Shown piece after piece: positions 47,622-59,463 of a stretch of DNA of 64,000 nt. Position numbers and translations under genes: made by a program. The first letter of the stretch is position 1; each line of letters starts with the position of its first letter. This stretch comes from Meandrina meandrites (Eukaryota; Cnidaria; Anthozoa; Scleractinia; Meandrinidae), in contig OY855904.1 of NCBI GenBank assembly GCA_963693305.1, forward strand, positions 50,939,761 through 51,003,760. The letters run 5' to 3'. Under the pieces are notes generated by a model. It searched no databases, was not told where the DNA came from, and saw nothing but the letters and a program-made list of their open reading frames with translations.

Positions 47622-49550
47622 TAAACAAATAAACGCACGAAGGAGGTAGCATTCGATCAAGCAAAACCTGGAGTCCTTTTAAGGCTTTTTAAAGAATCCT
47701 TTTGTTGACATGTATTGGTTTTGGTGTGATACTTTTGATCTAGCAACAGTGGCAAGTACAAGTTAATTAATAGCAGGTTGAGATAATCGCCGTTATTTTC
47801 GTTCCATCCGCTGTTGAAGAACAGAATAACAAGAGATAACAGTCGCACATCATACATATGTTTGACTTAAATACGAATGCCAATCAGTGCTCAGGTTTAA
47901 AAATATTTTTGTACTCATCTGGCGTGTTCAAATAATTAAAGTTAACTGTACATCGATCCGTACAGGGGTGTGTCTCTATGACGAGGATGGTCATTGCCGC
48001 TTTAATAAGCACGACCTAATTGTTTCTGAGGAAATTATTTTTACGTGCTTTGACCGCCACCAATAAGTTGCAAAGCTCTCATTGAAGCATTACAACCTAG
48101 CACCTTTAGTTTTGTAGTTTTTCTTTTCCAGGCATTTGGTCAGCTCGGTAGCAACACGAAATTAGCGCGAAGAACGGCGATTCGGGAAAAATGGCGAAGA
48201 GGGTTGTGAGGAAAGATAAAAAGAACGCGCTCTCTAACCTTCTCCCCCACACCTCTCCCCTAATTTTTGGATCGCCGTTTCTCGCGCCGCTTCCCAAATA
48301 ACTGAACGCCCAGCCTAGTACCCAGTCGTTGCCTTCCCGCTTATCGATTTGGCGCGAAATTTCGTGCCGTCACCGAATTACACTGTACGCAGGAACGCGC
48401 CACGCCTAGTGAATAATGCCATATCCAAGATGGCGGCCCCTGACATCAAACTCTGAAACATTTCGCAGGTTTGTTTGTGCTTCGTCTAGTTCCTCTTGTT
48501 GTTGTTTTTAGGGTTGTGGTTTTTCTTGGTACTGCATATATATATTTTAGAGATAACAGTAATTTGAGCCCCACTACCCCTGGGGTTGTTTTGTTTGCTT
48601 TAAACTCTTCAGTGAACTGATACTGGGATCAGTTATCTTAAATAGTGTTAAATCAAAACAAGCAAGGCAAATTGACTAGATGTATGTTTGTTTATCATTG
48701 ACAGTTTTTTTTACTGTTTGTTTCTCCTTGAGTTCCTATCAAAAAGTCCAAACAGGTCCCAAATTCTCATTCACAAAAGTTCCAAGAAAAAGGACGAAAC
48801 AGCCACAAATGTTTTCCTTTCCAGCGAAAAGCGCTTCACTCCAAATGCGGGACTTTTTTTAACAACCCTCAAATAAATGTCAACAATGCCAATCAATCTG
48901 CACGCCTAACTTACAACTTCCGGTGAGATAGCTTTCTGGTGGATCTAACAAAAGGCTGATCTTCACTACTAAATGGGGGGTAGAAAATAATACCGAACGA
49001 AGCCACTAAACTATTTTATTTCTTTCGGGTTAGCCTGTTGTTTTCCTGTTCAAGATGTTATTAATGTTTAAGCTTGTGTGGTAAACTATCAGAAGAAAAT
49101 TCTGCCATCAAAATATCCATTTCTATAGGTTACGTTTCAATATAAAACATTTTCAGCACTGCTGGTATCCTTAACAATGTTGTAGGAATATTTACCGAGT
49201 CACATAATTTGATCACTTCTTGTACGTGTCACCTCTTCGAAGCCACCAAAACATGTCTGTTTAAAACCGGAAGATCTGTGGCACAAGTAAGGAGCGTTTA
49301 TACCTTGACGTAGAACAGGAATTGTATAAACAGCTTATACCATTTTCTTACGTCCAAATATGGTAACCAACACACCGATTCGCGCCATTCGGCCGCTTGA
49401 ACAGTCTCTCGGGTCTTCACTTTTCGAAGTTAATTCTAGTTAAAGAACACAAGATAATCCATCGATCCTGTTCAACGGAAATATAGGACACGCGAAAATT
49501 AAAATCAGTCAACGTGCTTCAAATAGGTAGGCGCCTTGGTAGGCTTGGCC
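47622..49550. other. Intergenic DNA with a degraded small element
   Basis: No gene recognised. About 48140-48312 is a diverged relative of the element at 34417. An exact AAGATGGCGGC lies at 48427-48437, a possible YY1-type site. Confidence 0.45.
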
Positions 49551-49584
49551 TACTTAGGGGCATTAAGCATATATTACCTTTTAG

Positions 49585-49967
49585 GGCGCGCATCCTTTTT
49601 TCGACTATTTTGCTTGGTTACTTAAGTACCGTTCAATGGCACTCTGCATGATTTTAAGGGATTCTGGCTCGTAATCATTTCCGTCCTTTTATTTGACCTC
49701 GGCGGAGAACTTACTCAGGACCTTGTCACGTTCTTCCGGCGCCATTGTTTGAATAGTGACATTTTCAAGATGGCGGGACAGGCAGCAGCTTGTGAAGACA
49801 TTCATCGATTGTTTTGTGGAGCGGGACGTATTTTTATTCACAGCGATAGACTTGAGCTCTTGTATTGCATCGCTTGAAACTAAAGGAAACCTGGAAACAT
49901 CTACTTCTTGTGCTGGTTCAGAATTTGCTGTTGTGTGGTTGTCGTTTGTTTCTGTTTTGATGGACAC
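49585..49967 (-). pseudogene. Crypton/DUF3504-type recombinase-related fragment
   Basis: On the minus strand the frame from 49967 reads RFPLVSSDAIQEL, then NTSRSTKQSMNVFTSC and LSKFSAEVK, then TAA. Beyond the stop the same frame continues KDGNDYEPESLKIMQSAIERYLSNQAK, then TAG. This order (RF..VS, N.R.T..A.NVF, L..F..EV.K.DG..YEP.SL......I.RYL) is that of the N-terminal part of Crypton-derived DUF3504 proteins of the ZMYM/QRICH1/KIAA1958 type, which are abundant in cnidarians. The recombinase core is absent. Two nonsense codons show it is dead. Recognition is by motif memory. Confidence 0.6.
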
Positions 49968-50599
49968 AGGATCACACGGATCTTGAGCAGATGTTGAAGA
50001 AAAATCGCCAAAATATTCGTCAAAATAGAAACCAAAAGTTGGAAACTCCCCTTAATAGGTCTTCAGCCTGAAGAAGCTCATAGGGGTCATTCAGAAACTG
50101 TAAGTAATTAAATTCATCCATTTTTTTTTAATTAAGCAGACTTTTGGAAAAAAAGGTTCAAAATTCACCACACAATTGCTTTCTTTGTATTTCATTTTCC
50201 TGCAATTTGATTGGTTACTTTAAACAAGCCTTGAAATCTGATTGTTGCAAAAAGATGCGATTTAGAGTAAAACAATAGTGCGATTCGTGAATAAATCGCA
50301 CTGCTGAGAGCCCCAATCAGATTGCAAGGATCACCAGTGATTTCAAAATGGATGTAATAAAAGTGTTTATAAAATTCTTATTTTTAGTCCTCTTAACTTT
50401 TTAGCATAATTTATTTTTAACTCAATGTAGATAATTTTAGTCTTTGGTTTTAATCTTCGAGGTCCTTTTTGAAAAGCACTTACACTGTATTTTTATTATT
50501 ATTGAAATAGAGTCGCATTTGCAAGCACAAAATAACCGGCCTGAAGATAACACGAAAGAATTATGAACACTTATTTCAGGCACAACGCATTCACTGATT

Positions 50600-51450
50600 G
50601 ACAGAATTTATTAACCGCGCGGCCATGGGCCGAGCGCGGTTCTTGCTTTACACAATTCTCGTCCCCATAGCCCTTTTCGTTTCTCTTAGCCGGCAGGGCC
50701 TTGGCACGAAAAACGAAGGGCTCTGGGGACATGGGATTTATGAATTAATTAGAATTTTTTTGATTGGCCGTTTGAAACAAAGAAATCTTGAGCGGAAGTA
50801 AAAAGACGCCATGACTTTCTCATACATTCTTTTGAAATATCGTGACTGCATACATGAAGTCCGGAAGTCCTAGAATCTAGGACTGGAAATCCTGTGTCCC
50901 CAGAGCCCTTCGTTTCTCGTGCCAAGGCCCTGCCGGCTAAGAGAAATGAAAAGGGCTATGGGGACGAGAATGGCTTTACACGGGATTTATTAGTCGTAGT
51001 ATATTTTTTGTCGGTGACCAGACCCAAACCTCCACTCGGCCAAATCGTGATGGGGACTTTGAATCGCGCAATGTGATGTTTATTCGCCAAAAGCTATTGA
51101 AGCAGTAATGTACGGAAAATGTTACGATATTGTGTTCTTCATTAACCGCGCGGCCATGGGCCGAGCGCGATTCTTGCTTTACACGGGATTTATTAACCGC
51201 GCGGCCATGGGCCGAGCGCGGTTCTTGCTTTACACGGGATTTATTAACCGCGCGGCCATGGGCCGAGCGCGGTTCTTGCTTTACACGGGATTTATTTTTT
51301 TTCGTTTTTTTGTCGGTGACCAGACCCAAACCTCCCCTCGGCCAAATCACGATCGGGACTGAATCACGCAACCTGGGATGCTTACTCGCCAAAAGCTGTT
51401 GGAACAATGATGTACGGGAAATGTTACGGATAATGTTTTCTTTGTTGTGA
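50600..51450 (+). repeat. 51 bp repeat family with shared flank
   Basis: The 51 bp unit ATTAACCGCGCGGCCATGGG... to ...TTTACACGGGATTT occurs once at about 50608 (interrupted) and three times in tandem at 51141-51293. Each run is followed by GTCGGTGACCAGACCCAAACC and CCAAATCACGATCGGGACT. Because 51 is a multiple of three, the array is open in several frames on both strands; this is not evidence of coding. Confidence 0.75.
50654..50972. mobile_element. 319 bp fold-back element with 9 bp target duplication
   Basis: The first about 76 bp (AATTCTCGTCCCCATAGCCC) is mirrored at the end with two or three differences. GCTTTACAC flanks it at 50645-50653 and 50973-50981. The target is the 51 bp unit, whose intact copies show TTGCTTTACACGGGA, so the empty site is known. 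A 9 bp duplication is typical of Mutator-like elements. Confidence 0.75.
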
Positions 51451-52944
51451 ACAAGAAGTTGCTATAGCAACTTAAAACCGCGCTTATATTTTTGGCTAAT
51501 TAACATCTTTCTTTCTCAAAAGTCACGGTTAAATTTAATATGTTTGCATTGTGAGTAAAGGACTAGCAAAGTAGTCACGTTAGTCACACAATCCGAGGTT
51601 TACGTTGTCCCCGGCAATCCCCGGCTATCTTTAGCTTGGGGTTTTTTCCCTTCTAATGACGTAACCCCTGCACGTTCAGGCACGCTCAATTGTTTACTTA
51701 AGGAAATATTTCATTTCCTTTCAAATATTTGAACTCACTTCAAGGAAATAGCCAAAGAATTCACTTCGATTGCCTAAACCCACAAGAAATACTCGCAGAA
51801 GAGGAAACAAATTAAATTAATGACCGTCGCTTCTGCCGACATAAACATGGAGTGTCTGAACCTAATCCTGTTTTCACAGGTGTTCCCCAAGGAAGTATTC
51901 TAGGTCCGCTATTGTTCTTGATTCACTTTAATGACGTTCATCAGCCGCTTCGTTACTCCAAAATTATCACCTACGCAGACGACACAGTTATTTTCACCTC
52001 CTCGAAAGACTTGGATGCTATACAACACAATCTCGGTGAAGACATCAAAAGTCTCGCTGACTGGTTTAGAGACAATGAACTTGTCATCAATCTTAAAAAA
52101 GGAAAAACTGAAGTTATGTTGTTTGGAACAGCGAAAAGATTAAATTGTTTCGATGGCAAAGAATTAAACTTGACGGTAAACGGATGCCGCATAAACACGA
52201 CAACAACCTACAAATACCTCGGCGTTCATTTAGATCCCACACTAAATCTTGACACGCACTTTTTAAAAACGTACAAAAAAGCAGCTGGGAGAGTAAATTT
52301 ATTACGACGAATCCGTTCTAACATTGATGTCTTTAGCGCTGAACGCATCTACAGGACAATGATCATGCCCATTTTCACTTACTGTGGTCAAAGTACGCTT
52401 GGTTGGTCAGAAACACGCAAGCGCAAAATCAGAGACCTGGAACAACGAAGTCACAGGACCATTCTGCCAAATCCTACATGTCTTACTTGTGTACTCCGCC
52501 TACCCACAGTCGAGAACACTCTAATGAGAAAAGCCTGTAATTTTGTTTTTGACTGCCTACAAGGCAACGTTTGCACCCCTTTTAAAAACTATTTTAATTT
52601 TTTAACGCATAATCGTGATACGAGGAACTGTAGAGCCACTGTTGTTCTACCTAAAGTGAAACTTGAATTTGCACGAAAAAGTTTTTATTTCTCTGGTGCA
52701 AATATTTTTAATTCTTTACCTTTAAAAACTAGACAAACTAGCAGTAGGGTTTTATTTAGGCAGTCTTTAAACGAATTATTTTTATAGGTTAAGTAAGCAT
52801 AATTTAATAGATTTTTAACTTTTTACCTTTTATCCTTTTATATGATGTATTTTTATTTTTATATTGTTATATATATTTTTCTTTTTACAGGACCCCTTTG
52901 ATAACAGTACGCATGTACTGAAGGACCATCCTGTTTAAAAATTC

Positions 52945-52979
<35 letters not shown>

Positions 52980-53100
52980 ACACAATGTTATTTGTCACGT
53001 AACGAAAGTGAAACCTGCAACATCAGCGCATTCCATGGCTGACGTAATACCTTTTTCAGTGTATTCAACATTCGCTTTGAATCGAACGCTTCGATAAGAC
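51441..53100 (-). repeat. Inverted copy of the 53.4-55.2 kb array unit, split by a LINE
   Basis: 51441-51845 and 52975-53100 together match, on the opposite strand, the unit at 53367-54178 (GTTGCTATAGCAACTTAAAACCG; AATGACCGTCGCTTCTGCCGA). The LINE fragment lies in the gap, with TAAAC on both sides. Confidence 0.65.
51850..52979 (+). mobile_element. 5'-truncated CR1/L2-type LINE with (ATT)n tail
   Basis: The insertion carries the 3' half of a LINE. Its open frame (51852-52787) has GVPQGSILGPLLFLIHFNDV, YADDTVIF (catalytic pair) and the downstream KYLGVHLDPTLN and IYRTMIMPIFTYC thumb region, and ends with a stop. About 190 bp of AT-rich 3' UTR and a microsatellite of about twelve ATT units (52945-52979) follow. 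The frame has no lesion, so truncation may be the main damage. ATT-type tails are usual for this group. Confidence 0.8.
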
Positions 53101-53109
53101 CAAAAGAAA

Positions 53110-53335
53110 ATATACTTTATACACAATAAAGAAAACAATATCCATAACTTTTTCCGTGCATTAATGTTTCAACAGCTTTTCGCGAATAAACATCACAGGT
53201 TGCGTGATTCAGTCCCGATCACGATTTGGCCGAGTGGAGGTTTGGTTCTAGTTACCGACAAGAAAAAAAAAAACTAAAAAAAATAAATCCCGTGTAAAGC
53301 AAGAACCGCGCTCGGCCCATGGCCGCGCGGTTAAT
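53110..53335 (-). repeat. Inverted copy of the 51 bp unit and its flank
   Basis: It matches 51280-51450 plus one 51 bp unit in reverse (CCCGTGTAAAGCAAGAACCG, then GCGCTCGGCCCATGGCC). Confidence 0.7.
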
Positions 53336-53366
53336 AATATATATTTTTCTTTGGTTTTTTTTCGAA

Positions 53367-55205
53367 GCGTTGGATTCAAAGGGAATATTGAATTCACTAA
53401 GAAAAGGTATGACATCAGCCATGGAATACGCTGACGTTGCAGCTTTCACTTTCGCTACGTGACAAATAAGATTGTGTTTACTTGGCATGCGACGGTCGTT
53501 GCAGTCAAAACAGCTCAAGCGTTTCTATCGAGGGTGAATAATGAATTTATTTTATGGAAATTTGATTTCATTCTTCGCTTCAATATTCCATTCATAAAGA
53601 AAATATTTCAATGTTCAAAAGGCGGCTCAATTCAAATCGCGAATGTTAAATAGTTTGTTATCTTGCTTCACGCGACGGGCACGTGGGAATTTGGCCAAAA
53701 TTTGCATAATTTCGACTGCAACAAGTCAACCGCCAATTGTCACGCACACTGTTTCTTCATCATTTTGTTCGCATTGTGTGTTTTTTTGCAAGTTTATATC
53801 GGCAGAAGCGACGGTCATTAATTTATTTGCACCTCTGCGAGTATTTCTTGTGGGTTTAGGCAATTGAAAATAATTTTTTTAGCTGTTTCATCGAAGCAAG
53901 CTCAAAGATTTAAAGGGAATTAAAATATTTGCTTAAGTAAACAATTGAGCGTGCCCAAACGTGCAGGGGTTACGTCATTAGAAGGGAAAAACCCCCAAGC
54001 TAAAGATAGCCGGGGAAAACGTAAACCTCGGATTGTGTGACTAACGTGACTACTTTGCTAGTCCTTTACTCATAATGCAAACAGATTAAATTTAACCGTG
54101 ACTTTTGAGAAAGAAAGCTGTTAATTAGCCAAAAATATAAGCGCGGTTTTAAGTTGCTATAGCAACTTCTTGTTGTGTATAAAATATTTTTTCTTTTCGT
54201 CTCATACCGAGCGTTGGATTCAAAGGGAATATTAAATACCCTAAAAAAGGTATTATGTCAGCCGTGGAATGCGCTGACGTTGCAGCTTTCACATTCGCTA
54301 CGTGACAAGCTTACGTTGCAAGTTTATTTCGCCAGAAGCGATGGTCATAAATTTATTTGCAATTCTACGAGTATTTCTCGTCGGTTTAGGTATTGGAAGT
54401 TAATTCTTTGGATGTTTTAATCGAAGCAAGTCCAGGTATTTGAAGAGGAATTATATATTTACTGAGGTAAACAATTAAACGTGCCCGTACGTTCGGGTGT
54501 TACGTCATTGGTAGGGAAAAAAACACCTAGCTAAAGATAGCTGAAGATGGCGTAGGCCACGGATTGTGTGACTCGCATTACTACTTTACTAGTTCTTAAC
54601 TCATATTACAAAAAAATAATCTTTAACCTTGACTTTTGAGGAAGAATATTGCTAATTAGCAAAAATGGAGTTAAGTTTTAAAGGCTAGGTTATCGAATCG
54701 TTGGATTCAAAGGAAATATTGACTGCACTAACAATAGGTTGTACGTCAGCCATGGAATGCGCTGACGTTGCAGCTTTCACTTTCGCTACGTGACAGATAA
54801 GATTAAGCTTTCTTTGCAAGTTTATTTCGCCAGAAGCGATGGTCATTAATTTAGTTGCAATTTTGCGAGTATTTCTTGTGGGTTTAGGCAACTGAAGTGA
54901 ACTCTTTAGCTATTTTAATCAAAGCGAGTTCAGAGATTTGAAGGAAAATTAAATATTTGCTAAGGTAAACAATTAGGCGTGCCCGAACGTGCAGGTGCTA
55001 CGTCATTAGTAGGGGAAAAACCACCAACCTAAAGATAGCCTTGGATAACGTAACCCTCAGATTGTGTGACTTGCGTGACTACTTTGCTAGTCTTTTACTC
55101 ATAGTGCAAACAGATTAAATTAAACAGTGACTTTTGAGAAAAAAAAATTGTTAATTAACAAAAAATATAAGCGCGGTTTTAAGTTGCTAGCAACTTCTTG
55201 TTTAT
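53367..55205 (+). repeat. Tandem array of three units, 0.48-0.81 kb each
   Basis: Units start CGTTGGATTCAAAG at 53368, 54212 and 54699 and end near GCTATAGCAACTTCTTG or its shorter form. Shared landmarks include ATGCGCTGACGTTGCAGC, TCGCTACGTGACA, AGAAGCGATGGTCAT and GTGCCCGAACGTGCAGG. The first unit has about 300 bp extra after 53479. Units differ by roughly 10-20 percent and have no coding capacity. Confidence 0.75.
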
Positions 55206-56779
55206 TTTAATGTCTAAACTACGCACACAATGCACACCCTTCAAATAAAAGCTGAAAAATGCAATCTTAAAGAAAGTTCTACAAAACTCAGTAAAACGGT
55301 AAACACGTACTCGTAATCGAATTATGTAAAGAAACGCAATTATTTTATTCAAGGGTCTCGGAACTTACCATTACAGTGATGAAACTTTTCGACTACTAGC
55401 TTGAATACAAATGTAAATCCACTCAGCTGTGCCAGTCTCTCGGGCATTCGCAGCCACGAATATACTGTTGTTGAATGTCCAGAAATCATCTATCGCTATT
55501 CAGTATAAAGGCAAAAACAAAATCATTCAAAACTACGCGCTTAACTGCGTGTACCCAGGCAGTACTGTATGTTCAACTGTGAAGACTATTAAAGTAACGA
55601 AATACATCGACTTTGTTTGCACAGCCATGACTGTGTTAAAACTGTCATCAAACAGTGATTAAAACTGCACTACTACGCGCAGAAAGCAACGGTAACCATT
55701 TTACAAGTAAAACTACCATTAACAACTTCGGACGCTTAACATAAGTACACAATAAAGTTGACAACCATTTGGCAGTAAATGCATGGATATCACAGGAGTA
55801 TCATTCCCTTGGTAACACTGTACTGCAACTTTATGTTCGACTACGTTTCACAGCTGTCGAGGTTCGTGGTTAAGTCACGAAAGACATTTAAATAAGCAGA
55901 CATTGCTCCTGTTGAGCGTGGGAGAAACATTAGTTTGTCTCTTAAAACTCAATAACAATGACGTTTGTCAAAAATTGTTTTATTTATTCATTTTATTTCT
56001 TCGCCTTATATACTTGATCTCGGTTTGCGTGTCTGGATGCATGCAGGCAGACTAAACAAAACTCTGTTGTTAGCTTTGTGTAATGATACAAGATAAACGA
56101 TATCACCAAGTTATAATTTTAAGTTACCGCTCCCGTTTTCTTATTCCAAACAACGCCTTGTGTTGTCACAAGCCAATCTCGTTTCCAGAGCGGGCTCTGT
56201 GGACGAGATTGTGGACGTGGACTCTGGGAACGAGATGGGACTTGAGGCATGTGCTTTAAAGCCCTGACGGCGATTTGTGACTGAAGGAGGAAAAAACGGA
56301 GGAGAAATTTCAACCCAGGCACTGCCACTGCCGGGGTAACAATTCCCAAACGACTTCATCGCAGCTTCATCGCATTTTTAATCGTGACTCCGGATGTGTA
56401 ACAGCGTAAAAGGAAGGCAACTCACACCAGGCTTTTCGTTGTCAATTGCGCCATTGCTTTTATTCCACCCTGGAATGTAAAGAATTTACATCTTTTCTAA
56501 CCATGAGGGACTCATCATAAGCAATTTTCCCTTTATTCTAAGTTTAAAACTTGTTGAACAGGAAGCAATCAAACTTTTCAACTACAATTTTCACCGAAAT
56601 ATTTTTTAAGGGAAAATAATATTATTCCTTTTCAAAAATTCCATTGGAAAATCTACAACTTGGATGAAAAAAATTCAGCTTCAGGGTTTGCAAGGTTTGC
56701 ATATAGTGTATCTTCATAAGAATGTGTGGCGACATGCAATTTTTTGATACTCTTCGCTGCAACTAATGTAAGATGTCTT
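55206..56779. other. Intergenic DNA
   Basis: No gene recognised. The frames at 55429-55662 (+) and 56119-56359 (-) lack known motifs. CTCGTTTCCAGAGC and GGGAACGAGATGG (56170-56240) form a loose inverted pair. Confidence 0.4.
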
Positions 56780-57130
56780 CTTAGACCTAGTCTCCCAATT
56801 TTTCGGCCATGTGTATAGCCCCCTTAATTTTCAAATGTGAGGATTCAAGTGGTCATTTCTAAATACCCTGCGGCAATACATTTACAACTTTGTTAGTTGT
56901 TTTCTAATTTATCATTACCTGTTGTCACAGTGAACTAAAACGCGCTTTGTGCCATAGTCACGTGACTGATGACGTCATCGCATCGAGTTGACAAAAATTG
57001 TATATTTTGCGGCAATTGTTATTTCCATGTGGTGTATACCTTCCCGAATTAAGAAAGCTATTTGACATTTTTAATTTGTCCTGAACGAAGGATGCTGGGA
57101 AGGATCTTATTATAGTTATAATAATATTTT
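56780..57130 (+). repeat. 5' flank module of the intact TPR-CHAT gene
   Basis: It aligns with 24290-24680 and partly with 29555-29780: AGTCTCCCAATTTTT, GTATAGCCCCCTTA, the E-box/CRE pair, then GGATGCTGGGAAGGATCTTATTATA. A 2.1 kb repeat now separates it from the gene. Confidence 0.55.
56958..56977 (+). promoter_or_regulatory. E-box plus CRE pair upstream of the intact TPR-CHAT gene
   Basis: TCACGTGAC (56958-56966) and TGACGTCA (56970-56977) have the spacing found at 24478 and 29744. Conservation across the three flanks is the main reason to suspect function. Confidence 0.45.
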
Positions 57131-57136
57131 ATAATA

Positions 57137-59204
57137 GCGGAGCTCCTGCTCGCGCCGAAGGCGCGTGCGTGCGGAGCATCCATAGCCATAGAATTGGTAA
57201 ACCCATGAAGCCCAGAAAATTTGGATGTCACGTACGTACGTCCGTCCGTGCGTACGCACGGATTAGGCCTGGGAACGAGTTTGCCTTTGTCCTTGATTTT
57301 CTCCTTGATTTGGAGTCCTTCTTACGCAAAAAGTGACACAAAAACATATTCGATTCGTTTAGAGTTACCTGTCGTTAAAATTTGTAAGAACACTGCATTA
57401 CTTCAGGTTTTTTTCTCATGTTATAAAAATGATCTGGACATTTCATTTCAACTTAAACGAAGCGATTGTATGAAAAGGCGGGGAAATCTGTCGCACGGGT
57501 GGCACCTTTGAATGAAAGAGGCGAACAAAGCTGCTGGAAAACATAGATCTTCGTGAATATTTCTCGCTTTATTTACTCATCTACAGTGTGGAAACTTATG
57601 CCAAGTGAGCCTCTTAGCGTGAACATCCGAAATGTTTGCCAACCTGAATATGATATATCGGACTACAAGTAAAAAACAGCGAGAGTTGAAAAACTGTCCA
57701 AGGTTCATGCGGCTGATTAATTCAGCTGACATTAAGCCGAACTAAAAGTGAGCTCAGAGCCGGTCAATTTCACGAAGTGATGGATAAAGACTCTTAAGAG
57801 CTACACCGAAAGAAAGGAAGAGATTGATCTTCGCTGATAATTCATATAATGTATATGTCGGTCGAGTTGGAGTTAAAGTAAGCTCACATGGAAACTGGCG
57901 TGTTCGTTTCCGATATTATGGCGCTGGTTTGAAAGCTTTGCCCTGCAGAATTTACAAGCCTTTTCCAAATATAAGGTAACAAATGTAACGTTTACCCTAA
58001 GCTGAAGTCTATTTTTATTGTGAGAACTCTGTTTGAACTTCATTTATAACCGAATTCGAAGTTGTATCGTTTTTCAGATCTTTCCGTAGGCTAAAGCTTA
58101 CATTATTTTTAAATGCCATTATTTCGTAATGCTGCTTTCAAACCTCTTAGCTTTAATTACTCTTGTGCATTTTATACAGACATTGTCTATTAAATGTTTG
58201 GTTTCAAATGTTGTGTTTTGGTTAGTGGAGTAAACTGTAAAGTTCATTTTTGGATTTTCATTTGAAAGAATATTAAATTATTGAGCTACATGTACTCGGA
58301 TCAAAAACACGTTTCGCCTTTGCAAAATATTACAAACTACATTAATACTGAGGAAAATCCCGCAAACAAGTCCAAACCAAAACTACTCAACGATACTGCA
58401 CACTAAAATGAATTTAAGCGATTTATTTTCCAACTGCTCTATTTTATTCGCTCGCATTGTTTATTTCAGTGAGTGTATGCGTACGATAATTAAAATTATC
58501 CTACGCGTGATTTAAAATTCCTAAACAATTATTTAGGCCGGTTTCGTTGCGTGTTACTTGCACCTGGGTGAGTGAGTTCAGACTTTTTCTACCGTACATT
58601 TACTTACCAGAAACGAAGAAAATTCATTTAATTCTCTACATAAAATCCTCTAATGTATTAAGCAACGTGTACGATAAAACAGAATCGTTACATGTGTAAT
58701 CATGCAACCAAAACAAGACGGCTCAAACTACATTGTTCGCTTGTTAGATAGCAAGCACCACTTCTAAATCACAACTGCCACAACTCTTACACAAAAAGCT
58801 GCTTAAAAATAACTTGCATAACCGGCTCCCAATGAATTTGCCAGGTTTGTTTTGCAGCCGTGATTTTCTTTGTTCTGGTGTGAACTCATTTTCTTTAGCC
58901 GCGTGTTGACTTTGTACAGAAGGGTTTCTGCTTTGTATCGCAATGTATTTTTTTTTGCCTTGAGTTGCTTTGACTGTTTTGAAGTAAATCAAAACAAATT
59001 TCCTTGCCTTCTTCGAGGACCTTTTATCACTGATTTACTCTAGGAAGTTTATTAGTATACAGTAAAAGTTGAAAAAAGTTTTTATACTAAAATGTGATAT
59101 GTGCGCCTTTGTGCATACGTGAGGAACCCAATAGAATGCAGGGACATCAAAACACTGTAAATTCAAGCAAAAAATTAATAAATGGGAGCTCCGCTTTTAG
59201 GCCT
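57137..59204. mobile_element. Probable non-autonomous element with GCGGAGCTCC ends
   Basis: GCGGAGCTCC at 57137 is mirrored by GGAGCTCCGC near 59186-59195. The left end continues with a GCTCGCGCCGAAGGCGCG hairpin and tandem ACGTACGT/CCGTCCGT words (57225-57260). The interior has no recognised gene. Its position between the shared flank and the gene suggests a later insertion. Exact ends and superfamily are unclear. Confidence 0.5.
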
Positions 59205-59440
59205 GCCTAAATTTATATATTTATTATTACCTTCTACAGTTCAAATATAGACAGTCATTGCCTTATTCTCTGTTTCTAGACTAATAAATCTTACTCGAAA
59301 TCATCATTGTATAGTGTTTAAATCTTTTAGACTTAAAATACGAAACAATAAAGCAGCGATAAGTCTAGGAATACCAACTTTCTCTTAAGAAAAAAAAAGC
59401 ATAATTAAGTAACAATACAATTGTATTTTTTATTTTTTTA

Positions 59441-59452
59441 CAGGTCTTACAG
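59441..59452 (+). other. Two 3' splice sites 9 bases apart
   Basis: A pyrimidine-rich tract ends in TTTACAG (to 59443), followed by GTCTTACAG (to 59452). The upstream paralogue has only the second type (CCTTACAG at 30313-30320). Either could be used; the difference is three codons or 9 bases of 5' UTR. Confidence 0.5.
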
Positions 59453-59463
59453 AAGAGGACGTT

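Noticed and set aside
51108..51450. Repeat peptides of 17 residues on both strands
   Set aside because: A repeat length divisible by three opens several frames at once; no coding bias is evident.
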